64,000 nt of DNA from JABDIP01 sp965237625 (GTDB lineage Bacteria > Pseudomonadota > Alphaproteobacteria > DSM-16000 > Inquilinaceae), in contig CBDEGD010000043.1 in assembly GCA_965237625.1 (NCBI GenBank), positions 310,001-374,000 on the forward strand, read 5' to 3'. Under the pieces are notes generated by a model. The model had not been told where the DNA came from. It searched no databases and saw only the letters and a list, made by a program, of their open reading frames with translations. Position numbers and translations under genes: made by a program. Shown here piece by piece: positions 53,493 to 61,918 of this stretch (the first letter of the stretch is position 1; each line of letters starts with the position of its first letter).

Positions 53493-55259
53493 ATGCACAC
53501 TTTCAGGAACGAACTTCGCATTGCCAGTGCCGTGGCGCTGGCCGCGGCGATTGCTACGATGACGTTCGGCGCCCTTGCCCAGGACGTCCAGCCGGAAGAG
53601 GCCACCGGCCGCACCGAACGCGACCTCGTCACGGCGCAGAATTTCATGGTCGCAGCCGCCAATCCCCTGGCGGTGGAAGCCGGCTACGAGATCCTGAAGA
53701 ACGGCGGCACCGCGGCCGACGCCATGATCGCGGTGCAGCTGATCCTGAATTTGGTCGAGCCGCAGAGTTCCGGCATCGGGGGTGGTGCGTTCCTGCTTTA
53801 TCACGATGCTGAGACCGGCGAGACCACAGCCTATGACGGTCGCGAAACCGCACCCATGGCCGCCGACGGCACGCTTTTCCTCGGTGAGGATGGTGAGCCT
53901 CTGGGCTTCTGGGACGCCGTCGTCGGCGGTCGATCGGTCGGCACCCCGGGCACCTTGCGCCTAATGGAGGCCGTGCATCAGGATCACGGCGCACTGCCGT
54001 GGAAAGGGCTGTTTCAGGCGGCGATTGATCTGAGCGAGGAGGGGTTCGAAGTGTCGCCGCGGCTGGCCGGGTTGCTCGAGGGCAGTCGCGCCGAGAGGCT
54101 GCGGACCTACCCGGTTGCACGGGACTATTTCTTCCCCGATGGCGAGGCGCTGAAAGTCGGCGACGTTCTGCAAAACCATGAATTCGCTGAGACCCTGCGT
54201 CTCGTGGCCGAGAACGGCGCAGAGGTCTTCTACAGCGGCGAAATCGCCCGTGACATTGTCGCGACTGTACGCAACGTGGAAGGCAATCCTGGGCTGCTTG
54301 CACAGGCCGACATGGAATCCTATGACATCATTCGTCGCGAGCCGGTCTGCGTGACCTACCGCGGGAACGACATTTGCGGCATGGGTCCGCCGAGCTCGGG
54401 CGCCCTCACCGTCGGACAGATTCTCGGGATGCTGGAACATTTCAACATGCCGTCGATGGGTCCGGATTCGGTCGCTGCCTGGCACCTGTTCGCTGAGGCT
54501 TCGAAATTGGCCTATGCCGACCGGGCGCTCTACATGGCGGATAGTGACTTCGTGCCGATGCCGACCGAGGGCCTGGTGGACCCCGGATATCTGCGGGCAA
54601 GGGCGCAACTGGTGGACCACGAGAGGGCGATGGAAACGCCGGCGCCGGCTGGCGAGCCACCCTGGCGTGAAGGAAGGCTGTACAGCCCTGACGCCTCGAT
54701 GGAACTGCCCGGCACAAGCCATGTCTCGATCGTCGATGCCGAAGGCAACGCGGTCTCGATGACAACGACGATCGAAAGCGGCTTCGGATCGAACTTGATG
54801 GTCCACGGATTCCTGCTGAATAACGAGTTGACCGATTTTTCGTTCCGTCCGGAAAGGGACGGTCGGCCGGTCGCAAACCGGGTCGAACCGGGGAAGCGGC
54901 CGCGCAGCTCGATGGCGCCGACGCTGGTATTCGACGCTGACGACAAGCTGTTGATGGTGGTCGGATCGCCGGGCGGCAGCCGGATCATCGAATATGTCGC
55001 CAAGACCTTGGTGGCGACGCTGGACTGGAATATGGATGTGCAGTCGGCGATCGATCTTGGCCATGTGGTCAATCGCAACGGCGGCACCGACCTTGAGGCC
55101 GGCACCGATGCGGCAGATCTGCAGGCGGCGCTGGAAGAACGTGGACATTCCGTCACCGTGCGCGACCTGAATAGCGGTCTGCACGGTATCATGATCACAG
55201 AAAACGGCCTGGTCGGCGGTGCCGACCCGCGCCGGGAGGGCACTGTCCTTGGCGACTGA
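53493..55259 (+). CDS. ggt: gamma-glutamyltransferase, periplasmic
   Basis: 588 residues from ATG 53493 with CAGGGAGAG upstream. Signal peptide with cleavage near GALA-QD. Autoprocessing nucleophile Thr408 in GTSHVSIVD; earlier NGGTAADAMIAVQLILNLVEP, SGIGGGAFLLYHDAETGETT and GRETAP bind gamma-glutamyl substrate. It hydrolyses glutathione or gamma-glutamyl amides in the periplasm. Length normal for proenzyme. A short downstream gene overlaps its 3' end, and a second GGT-family gene follows. Confidence 0.96.
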   Translation: MHTFRNELRIASAVALAAAIATMTFGALAQDVQPEEATGRTERDLVTAQNFMVAAANPLAVEAGYEILKNGGTAADAMIAVQLILNLVEPQSSGIGGGAFLLYHDAETGETTAYDGRETAPMAADGTLFLGEDGEPLGFWDAVVGGRSVGTPGTLRLMEAVHQDHGALPWKGLFQAAIDLSEEGFEVSPRLAGLLEGSRAERLRTYPVARDYFFPDGEALKVGDVLQNHEFAETLRLVAENGAEVFYSGEIARDIVATVRNVEGNPGLLAQADMESYDIIRREPVCVTYRGNDICGMGPPSSGALTVGQILGMLEHFNMPSMGPDSVAAWHLFAEASKLAYADRALYMADSDFVPMPTEGLVDPGYLRARAQLVDHERAMETPAPAGEPPWREGRLYSPDASMELPGTSHVSIVDAEGNAVSMTTTIESGFGSNLMVHGFLLNNELTDFSFRPERDGRPVANRVEPGKRPRSSMAPTLVFDADDKLLMVVGSPGGSRIIEYVAKTLVATLDWNMDVQSAIDLGHVVNRNGGTDLEAGTDAADLQAALEERGHSVTVRDLNSGLHGIMITENGLVGGADPRREGTVLGD

Positions 55260-55635
55260 ACCGAAGAAACCGGCTACGCCGGGCAAGACCGCTGGCAAGA
55301 CGACCAAGACCGCGCCGACGCGGTCGGAATCGAAAGCACCGGTGTCGAAGACTGCGGATATGCCGGATTTAAGTGCCGTCGAATCCCGCATTTCCGCACT
55401 CGAAACCGGGCTGAAGGCCACGGAAAGCCGTCTGGCACAACAGATGGCGGCGCTTGAAACCCGCATCGGCGCCGTGGAAGGGCGGGAAGCGCCTGTCCAA
55501 AAGATCAACCTGCCCGATGGGGTTCCGGAAGGTGTCCGGCAGGGCATCGATCGGGCGGCGAATCTGGTTCGCCAGAATCCGATCACGGCGCTCATCCTGA
55601 TCATCGCGTTTCTGCTGGTTGCGATTTTTAACTGA
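55249..55635 (+). CDS. small coiled-coil protein with C-terminal membrane anchor
   Basis: 128 residues from TTG 55249, chosen because GGGAGGG lies eight bases upstream; it overlaps the ggt stop by 11 nt. The N-terminal 45 residues are Lys/Pro/Thr-rich and disordered (TEPKKPATPGKTAGKTTKTA). Residues about 50-85 form a heptad coiled coil (SRISALETGLKATESRLAQQ). A hydrophobic tail near residues 108-128 (PITALILIIAFLLVAIFN) would anchor it in the membrane. Function unknown. Confidence 0.75.
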   Translation: MATEPKKPATPGKTAGKTTKTAPTRSESKAPVSKTADMPDLSAVESRISALETGLKATESRLAQQMAALETRIGAVEGREAPVQKINLPDGVPEGVRQGIDRAANLVRQNPITALILIIAFLLVAIFN

Positions 55636-55824
55636 GCGCGGCCAGCAGACGTTCAATGTTTTGGAGGCCCGGCGGATATCTAGGCGGCTCGTTCCCCCGA
55701 AGATCCACCCGCATCCGCCGGACCGTGGGGATATCATGCGCCTCAATCCCCGCATACGAGACTGAAGGCGTATGGACGGCGCCGCCTTGACCTGGATCAA
55801 CGACCGCATAGTGGGGGCCAGACC

Positions 55825-57390
55825 ATGAACGCCACGCAGAGGGGCGGCGTGGTCGCCGCCGGCGATAGTCAGACCGCAGCGGCGGCCGCGGAAATCCTGC
55901 GGGATGGCGGCAACGCCTTCGATGCGGCATTGGCGGCACTCGCTGCAGCCTGCGTTGCGGAGCCGATACTGTGCAGCCTTGGTGGCGGTGGATTTCTCCT
56001 CGCCAGATCGTCCGACGGCCAGGCGACCCTGTTCGATTTTTTTGCCCATACACCGAAGCGGAAACGGGCTGTCTCGGAAGCCGATTTTCGACCGATCGTC
56101 GTCGATTTCGGGCCCGCGACTCAGGAATTCCAAATCGGTCTGGGCTCCGTCGCTACCCCTGGCATTGCAAAAGGAATATTCGCCGTTCATGGCGCGCTGG
56201 GGCGGCTGCCGATCGCTCGGATTTTCGAGCCGGCCATTCGCCTGGCGCGCAACGGCGTGACTCTATCGCCAATGCAGGCCTATGTGATCGACATTATTTG
56301 CCCGATCGTCACGGCCGATCCCTTGAGCGGCACCCTGTTTGAGAGTGCACGCGAACCGGGTTCGACGATCAAGGCCGGCGAGACGTTCGCCTGGCCGGCG
56401 CTGGCCGATATGCTCGACGGGCTGGCGCGGGAGGGCGAGCGGTTATTCTACCGGGGTGAAATCGCCCAGAACATCGTAGAGGCCTGCCGCACCGCGGGGG
56501 GCCATTTGACCGCCGATGATCTTGCCGGCTATGGCGTCGAACAGCGCCGGCCGCTCGACCGTCTATATGCCGGCGCCCGCATCCTGATGAACCCACCGCC
56601 TTCGGCCGGCGGGCTGTTGATCGCTTTCGCCCTGGATTTGCTGAGCGGCAGTGGATTGGAATCAAAGGAGGCATTCGGCACGGACCACATGCGCCGCCTT
56701 GCGCGCGCAATGCGACTGACAAACAGAGCCCGCGGCGACAGCGGTCTTTCAGCCAATCCTGAACAAGCGGCCAAGACTCTTGGAGATCCCGAACTGCTGT
56801 CACGGTACCGTACCGAGATCGCGCAGGCCCCGGCATCCCACCGCGGGACGACCCAGATCAGTGTTATCGACCGGGCCGGAAACGCCGCCAGCCTGACCGT
56901 GTCCAATGGCGAGGGCTGCGGCGTGATGATCCCGCCGATTGCCGGCATGATGCTCAACAACATGCTGGGCGAGGAGGATGTGAACCCGCGCGGATTCCAC
57001 AATTGGCCGCTCGACACCCGGCTCTCCTCGATGATGGCGCCGACCCTGGTCATTGACCGGGATGGCGGCCTAACCGCCCTGGGCAGCGGTGGATCGAATA
57101 GGATTCGTTCGGCGATCCTTCAGGTCCTGGTGAACCTGCTGAGCTTCGGCCTGCCGCTCGATCAGGCGGTGGCTGCCCCCCGGCTGCACATGGAAGGGGA
57201 CTTCTTGAATATCGAAGCGGGGTTGGAAGAGGCGCCGCTGAAAGCCGCTCTCGCGGAAGGCTCGGCGCATAAAATTTGGCCAGATCGAAATCTGTTCTTC
57301 GGCGGCGTTCATGCGGCAACCAAGAGTGAGGGTGGCACGCTGGTCGGGGCTGGAGACCCAAGGCGCGGCGGTGTTGTGATCACGGTTTAG
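55825..57390 (+). CDS. gamma-glutamyltransferase family protein, cytoplasmic
   Basis: 521 residues, no signal peptide. NTN-hydrolase features: GGNAFDAALAALAAACVAEP, SLGGGGFLLARSSDGQATLF, and the processing nucleophile Thr342 in HRGTTQISVID. Compared with classical Ggt (TTH) the third residue is Gln. C-terminal SMMAPTLVIDRDGGLTALGS and GSGGSNRIRSAILQVLVNLL are typical. It lies 190 nt after the coiled-coil gene. A cytoplasmic member could hydrolyse gamma-glutamyl-GABA or gamma-glutamyl amines; that role is inferred from the puu genes elsewhere in this window. Confidence 0.93.
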   Translation: MNATQRGGVVAAGDSQTAAAAAEILRDGGNAFDAALAALAAACVAEPILCSLGGGGFLLARSSDGQATLFDFFAHTPKRKRAVSEADFRPIVVDFGPATQEFQIGLGSVATPGIAKGIFAVHGALGRLPIARIFEPAIRLARNGVTLSPMQAYVIDIICPIVTADPLSGTLFESAREPGSTIKAGETFAWPALADMLDGLAREGERLFYRGEIAQNIVEACRTAGGHLTADDLAGYGVEQRRPLDRLYAGARILMNPPPSAGGLLIAFALDLLSGSGLESKEAFGTDHMRRLARAMRLTNRARGDSGLSANPEQAAKTLGDPELLSRYRTEIAQAPASHRGTTQISVIDRAGNAASLTVSNGEGCGVMIPPIAGMMLNNMLGEEDVNPRGFHNWPLDTRLSSMMAPTLVIDRDGGLTALGSGGSNRIRSAILQVLVNLLSFGLPLDQAVAAPRLHMEGDFLNIEAGLEEAPLKAALAEGSAHKIWPDRNLFFGGVHAATKSEGGTLVGAGDPRRGGVVITV

Positions 57391-57624
57391 AGCATCATTG
57401 CCCCCGCGGAACCGGCACCGTCCGGAGATCAGGCGAACTGCTGCGCGGCAGAAATTGATAGGAAGCGCCGACAATAATCAATCATAAATTGCACGATATA
57501 TGCATCCCTCCCGTTTACAATTAAGACTACTTTAAAGGGCGGTTGAGACAATCCACAGCGATCATTCACGGTACTGATCGAGGCATTTTCTAATTAAACC
57601 GATTCACTAATCATTATTGAACAG

Positions 57625-60330
57625 ATGCGGCGACCGACTTGGACCATCAGCCGGGCCACATTGGACCTGATTATTGCATCGGTTGCGGCGATCGTGCTGT
57701 TTTTGCTGGCGTCCATCTATGATGCGAATGACCGCTTCGTCGCCTGGTCGAGCCATTTCGAAGACTACGAACTGGATGAAATTCCCGTCGCGTTGTCGGC
57801 CATGGCAATCGCCTTCGGCTGGTACGCCTACCGACGATGGCGGGAGAATTCAGCCGTTGCCAACCACGCCGCGGATGCCAATCGTCAGCTGACGCGGGAG
57901 ATCGAGGAACGCAAGAGCGCGGAAGCTGCACTGCACCAGAATGAGCAGCGATTCCGAGACTTCGCCGAAGCCTCCGCCGACTGGTTCTGGGAAATCAATG
58001 CCGAGAACCAGTTCGTCTACGTTTCGCCAAACGTCGAACGGATCATCGGCGTCAAACCGGACGCGTATTACGGACACGGCCCGCAAGACATCGACCGGCA
58101 CGAATTCGATCTGGATGTGTGGGCCGTGTACGAGGAGCACTATCGCCAGCGCAAACCGTTCCGTGATTTTCTTTATCGCCGGACCTTGCCCGACGGCGAA
58201 ATTCGCTGGCTGCGGTCCAGCGCCAATCCACGGTTCGGCGAAGACGGCGAATTTCTTGGATATCGCGGGTCGACAAGTGACGTCTCCGACGCGGTCCATG
58301 CCGAAGGGGCATTGCGCGAAAGCGAGGAGCGATATCGCCGGCTCGTCGAACTATCGCCGGATGGGATCATCCTGCACGCGCGCGGACGCCTCGTGTTCGC
58401 CAACCCGGCCGCCCTTCGTCTGTTGGGGGCGGAGAACGATCAGGAAATTCTGGGCATGCGGACGGTGGACTTCATCCGCCGGGACTTCCGCCGGGCCTTC
58501 CTGTCCCGGACTGAGCGCGTGATGTCCCACGGTCTCGTAGAGTCCGAAACCGAACATGTGATGCTGACTGTCGACAGCCAGGAAGTGCCGGTCGAGAGCT
58601 CATCCACGCCGATCCTGTATGAGGGCGGTTCGGCCGTACTGATCGTGTTTCGAGATATCAGCGAACGCAGGAAGGCAAGCGCGGCGCTGACCCAGCAGAA
58701 ATCCCTGTTCGAGTCGATCTTTCGCAGCGTGCCCGATGCGGTGGTGGTTGCCGGCCTCGATCATCGAATCCGCATGTGCAACCCGGGGGTCACCCGGGTC
58801 TTCGGCTATTCGCCCAAGGAAATCATCGGACAGAAGGCGGCAACGCTGTATGAGAGCCGCCGGGAGTTCGAGCGGCTGGGCAATCTCCAGACCGATACGG
58901 ACACGCAGGATGGGCCGCACCTGGACGAAGGTACCTTCCGGCGGAAGTCCGGCGAGCCATTTCCGGCTGATGTGGTGTGCTCGGTAATCCGTGACGCCGA
59001 TGGGGAGCCGATCGGCTTCATAGACTTGATCCGTGACATCACCGGGCGCAAACATGCGGAATCCGAGCAGGCGACCCTGCAGGAACAAATCCACCAATCC
59101 CAGAAGCTCGAGTCGCTCGGCACGCTGGCCGGCGGCATCGCCCATGATTTCAACAATCTGCTGGCCATCATCAACGGCTATGGCGAGTTGGTAATCGACG
59201 ATCTGGAAACGGACTCCACGGTGCGCAAAAACGCCGAGGAGATTCTGGCTGCCGGACGCCGTGCGGAGGATCTGGTTCAACAGATCCTGGCTTACAGCCG
59301 CAACGATCGGCGCGAATTCAAGCCATTGCGCCTTGATCTGGTGCTGAACGAAAACCTCGGTATGTTGCGCGCCACATTGCCGGCGACAATCACGATCCAG
59401 GACGACATCCCCAAGAACCAGTCGTTGGTGCTGGCCGACCCGACGCAGATGCACCAAGTGGTGATGAACCTGTGCGTGAACGCCGGCCACGCCATCGGAA
59501 AAACGCCGGGCGAACTCAAGATCAGGTTGCGAAATCGCAGCGTCGGCGGCGGCCGCGACGGCAATCTGAAGCCGCTGCTTGACGAGTGGCCCGGCAATCT
59601 GAGGCGTATCGACGAATTGCCGAACCATCGCGGTGGCCGTATGTGGATCGGCCGCCTGCGTCCCGGCCGCTACGCCGTCGTGACCGTTCAGGACAATGGT
59701 TGCGGCATGTCCTATACGACCTTGCAGCGGGTCTTCGATCCATTCTTCACCACGAAGGGCGTCGGTGACGGCACCGGGCTCGGACTGTCGTCGGTCGAAG
59801 GTATCGTGCGGTCCCATGATGGCGCGATTCTGCTGGAGACCGAGGCCGGCAAGGGCACGCGGTTCGACGTCTTCCTGCCGGTGGACGACCAACCCACGGA
59901 AACCCCTCTATCGGAGTCGCGCTCAAAGTCCAAAGGCGGCGAACGCATTCTGCTTGTCGACGACGATGACGCGCTGTTGCAGTCTATCAGAGCCGGGTTG
60001 GAACGGCTGGGGTATGACGTGACTGCGATGGCCGACGGAGCCTCGGCGCTGGACGCCTTCCACTCCACGCCGCAAGAATGGGATCTCGTGGTGGCTGATC
60101 AAGTGATGCCGGGCCTGAGTGGCGTCGACCTGGCAAAGCAGATTCTGACGATAAGGCCGGAGATTCCGGTGATACTCTGCACTGGCTTAATCGATTCAGC
60201 GACCCGCACCAGCGCCGAAGCCGTCGGCGTCCGCGAGTTTCACATAAAGCCCTTGCTGAGCTCCGAGCTGGCCGACTGCGCCCGCCGGATCTTGGACGCA
60301 TCGGAGCAAACCTCCCAAGGAGTGGCCTGA
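57625..60330 (+). CDS. hybrid sensor histidine kinase with PAS domains and receiver
   Basis: 901 residues. Two membrane helices near the N-terminus (about 13-32 and 52-70), then three PAS domains (about 108-225, 236-350, 357-475) with FAEASADWFWEINAENQFVY, LVELSPDGIILHARGRLVFA and IFRSVPDAVVVAGLDHRIRM. HisKA with phospho-His507 in GGIAHDFNNLLAIINGY (NtrB/PAS-HK group), HATPase with NLCVNAGHA, DNGCGM and GTGLGLSSV, and a receiver with Asp825 in VVADQVMPG. It is followed one base later by a single-domain regulator, its likely partner in a phosphorelay. Confidence 0.94.
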   Translation: MRRPTWTISRATLDLIIASVAAIVLFLLASIYDANDRFVAWSSHFEDYELDEIPVALSAMAIAFGWYAYRRWRENSAVANHAADANRQLTREIEERKSAEAALHQNEQRFRDFAEASADWFWEINAENQFVYVSPNVERIIGVKPDAYYGHGPQDIDRHEFDLDVWAVYEEHYRQRKPFRDFLYRRTLPDGEIRWLRSSANPRFGEDGEFLGYRGSTSDVSDAVHAEGALRESEERYRRLVELSPDGIILHARGRLVFANPAALRLLGAENDQEILGMRTVDFIRRDFRRAFLSRTERVMSHGLVESETEHVMLTVDSQEVPVESSSTPILYEGGSAVLIVFRDISERRKASAALTQQKSLFESIFRSVPDAVVVAGLDHRIRMCNPGVTRVFGYSPKEIIGQKAATLYESRREFERLGNLQTDTDTQDGPHLDEGTFRRKSGEPFPADVVCSVIRDADGEPIGFIDLIRDITGRKHAESEQATLQEQIHQSQKLESLGTLAGGIAHDFNNLLAIINGYGELVIDDLETDSTVRKNAEEILAAGRRAEDLVQQILAYSRNDRREFKPLRLDLVLNENLGMLRATLPATITIQDDIPKNQSLVLADPTQMHQVVMNLCVNAGHAIGKTPGELKIRLRNRSVGGGRDGNLKPLLDEWPGNLRRIDELPNHRGGRMWIGRLRPGRYAVVTVQDNGCGMSYTTLQRVFDPFFTTKGVGDGTGLGLSSVEGIVRSHDGAILLETEAGKGTRFDVFLPVDDQPTETPLSESRSKSKGGERILLVDDDDALLQSIRAGLERLGYDVTAMADGASALDAFHSTPQEWDLVVADQVMPGLSGVDLAKQILTIRPEIPVILCTGLIDSATRTSAEAVGVREFHIKPLLSSELADCARRILDASEQTSQGVA

Positions 60331-60331
60331 C

Positions 60332-60706
60332 ATGGCGAAAATATTGGTGATCGACGACGAGGCGGCGATCCGCAACCTGCTGCGCCAAGTGCTCGAGCGG
60401 GCCGGTCATGACATCGTAGAGGCAGAGAATGGCCGTCAGGGCATGGAAATGCTCGACACCATCGGCGTCGACATGGTGATCACTGACATCGTCATGCCGG
60501 AGAAAGAAGGCATCGAAACGATCATGCAGATCAAGCAGGGGGCGCCGGATACGAAGATCATCGTCATTTCAGGCGGGGGTCACAGGCTGGCGATGGATTT
60601 CCTGCCGGTTGCCAAGGAACTCGGGGCCGATTTGACTTTTCCCAAACCATTCAAGCCAGCCGAGATCGTCGCCGCTGTCGACACCCTGCTCGGCCGCGTC
60701 GCCTGA
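60332..60706 (+). CDS. single-domain response regulator (CheY-like)
   Basis: 124 residues from ATG 60332 with AAGGAG nine bases upstream. Asp52 in MVITDIVMPEKEG is the phospho-acceptor, with IDDEAAIRNLLR, VISGGGHRL and FPKPFKP completing the active site. No output domain. It forms a pair with the preceding hybrid kinase. The Thr/Ser switch position is Ser (VISGG). Confidence 0.95.
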   Translation: MAKILVIDDEAAIRNLLRQVLERAGHDIVEAENGRQGMEMLDTIGVDMVITDIVMPEKEGIETIMQIKQGAPDTKIIVISGGGHRLAMDFLPVAKELGADLTFPKPFKPAEIVAAVDTLLGRVA

Positions 60707-60720
60707 CCGCACTGCCGATG

Positions 60721-61809
60721 TCACGCGGCTATTTCTGGCCGTGGACCGATGTAGTGGGATTCAGGGCGGACCAGCCTGCCGGTCTGTTGCTGTTCCAGGA
60801 TGTGGGCAGTCCATCCGGCGACGCGACCAATCGCGAACACCGGCGTGAACAACGCCACCGGCAGCCCGACCGCATCTAGAAGCAGGGCCGTATAGAACTC
60901 CACATTGGTCTTAAGGCTGCGGCCCGGCTTGTGTTTGGCAAGCGCCGCCAACGCGTGGGCCTCGACTTGCTCGGCGAATGCGATGCGGCCGCCGGACAAG
61001 TTGCGGACGGCGCCCTTCAACACATCGGCACGCGGATCGCGCACCCGATAGACCCGATGGCCAAAACCCATAAGCCTCTCACCGGCCGCCAGCTTGGCCG
61101 CCAACCATGGCTCAATCGCCGCTGGATGTCCGATGTCGTCGAGCATGTCGAGTACGGGGCCCGGCGCACCACCGTGCAACGGTCCCTTCAGCGCGCAGAG
61201 CGCCCCAACAACGGCGGAAAATACGCCCGCCCGGGTTGACGCGATCACCCGGGCGGTAAATGTCGACGCGTTCAAGCCATGATCGGCGACCGATACGAGG
61301 TAGGTGTCCAACGCCTTCGCTGCCGCTGCTGGCGCTGGCGCCCCACCCACCATTCTCAGAAAATCGGCGGCATGCCCGCTGTCCGGATCCGGTGGAATTG
61401 GGTCGGCGCCTGCACCGGATCGGGCGAGCCCCGCCACGAAGACCGGCATTGCCGCCACGGCCAACAGATGATGTGGAATGTCTTCATCATCTGATAGCCC
61501 CGACAGCATCAACCGAAGCGCTTCCACTTGCGACAGGCCTGCGGCGGCGGGAAGCAAATGACGCAGACGCTGGAATGCCCGCATGCGGGCCTTGCCCAGC
61601 CCTGCGCGAACGGTCTTCGGGTCGTCCAGCGCGGTATCGAGATCCCGCCACAGCAGCGCCACCACGGCTTCGAAATCCATCGTGCCGGCGGCCTCGTCAA
61701 GTGACACACCCCGCAGAATCAGCTGGCCAGAGGTACCGTCGACGTCGCTGATGGCCGTCTCTGCCGCCACCACCCCTTCGAGCCCGGTCGAGTTCGGCAT
61801 TTTCCTCAT
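60721..61809 (-). CDS. citrate synthase family protein
   Basis: 362 residues from ATG 61809 (GGAGGG upstream). SGQLILRGVSLDEAAGTMDF, GLNASTFTARVIASTRAGVF and KGPLHGGAPGPVLDMLDDIG (with the oxaloacetate His) plus MGFGHRVYRVRDPRADVLKG (second His and Arg) are conserved. The catalytic Asp region reads LKTNVEFYTALLL, with Glu where classical enzymes have Asp (NVDFY). It could be a citrate or 2-methylcitrate synthase. It is divergent from a second, HTH-fused paralogue. Confidence 0.92.
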   Translation of the reverse strand: MRKMPNSTGLEGVVAAETAISDVDGTSGQLILRGVSLDEAAGTMDFEAVVALLWRDLDTALDDPKTVRAGLGKARMRAFQRLRHLLPAAAGLSQVEALRLMLSGLSDDEDIPHHLLAVAAMPVFVAGLARSGAGADPIPPDPDSGHAADFLRMVGGAPAPAAAAKALDTYLVSVADHGLNASTFTARVIASTRAGVFSAVVGALCALKGPLHGGAPGPVLDMLDDIGHPAAIEPWLAAKLAAGERLMGFGHRVYRVRDPRADVLKGAVRNLSGGRIAFAEQVEAHALAALAKHKPGRSLKTNVEFYTALLLDAVGLPVALFTPVFAIGRVAGWTAHILEQQQTGRLVRPESHYIGPRPEIAA

Positions 61810-61878
61810 TCATCCCTCCAATCTGAAATCGGCGGCCGGCGACCGCCACCAGTCCTGTTCTTTCATGTCGGAGAGATG

Positions 61879-61915
61879 ATCAATGTTGTCAATATTGATT
61901 GAATCGATCAATATA
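61879..61915. promoter_or_regulatory. repeat cluster, candidate operator for the HTH-citrate synthase pair
   Basis: Three copies of a TCAAT(A/G)T-type unit occur in 37 bases: TCAATGTTG, TCAATATTG and TCAATATAG. The two rightmost form a perfect inverted repeat, TATTGAT (61893-61899) and ATCAATA (61907-61913), with a 7-nt spacer. It lies at the start region of the plus-strand gene and within the divergent promoter. A MerR/excisionase-type domain in the encoded protein could bind here. Confidence 0.5.
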
Positions 61916-61918
61916 GAT

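Noticed and set aside
53961..55604. 547-codon minus-strand open frame over ggt
   Set aside because: Antisense to ggt, which has the catalytic Thr and signal peptide.
58600..59892. 430-codon minus-strand open frame
   Set aside because: Antisense to PAS and kinase domains of the hybrid histidine kinase.
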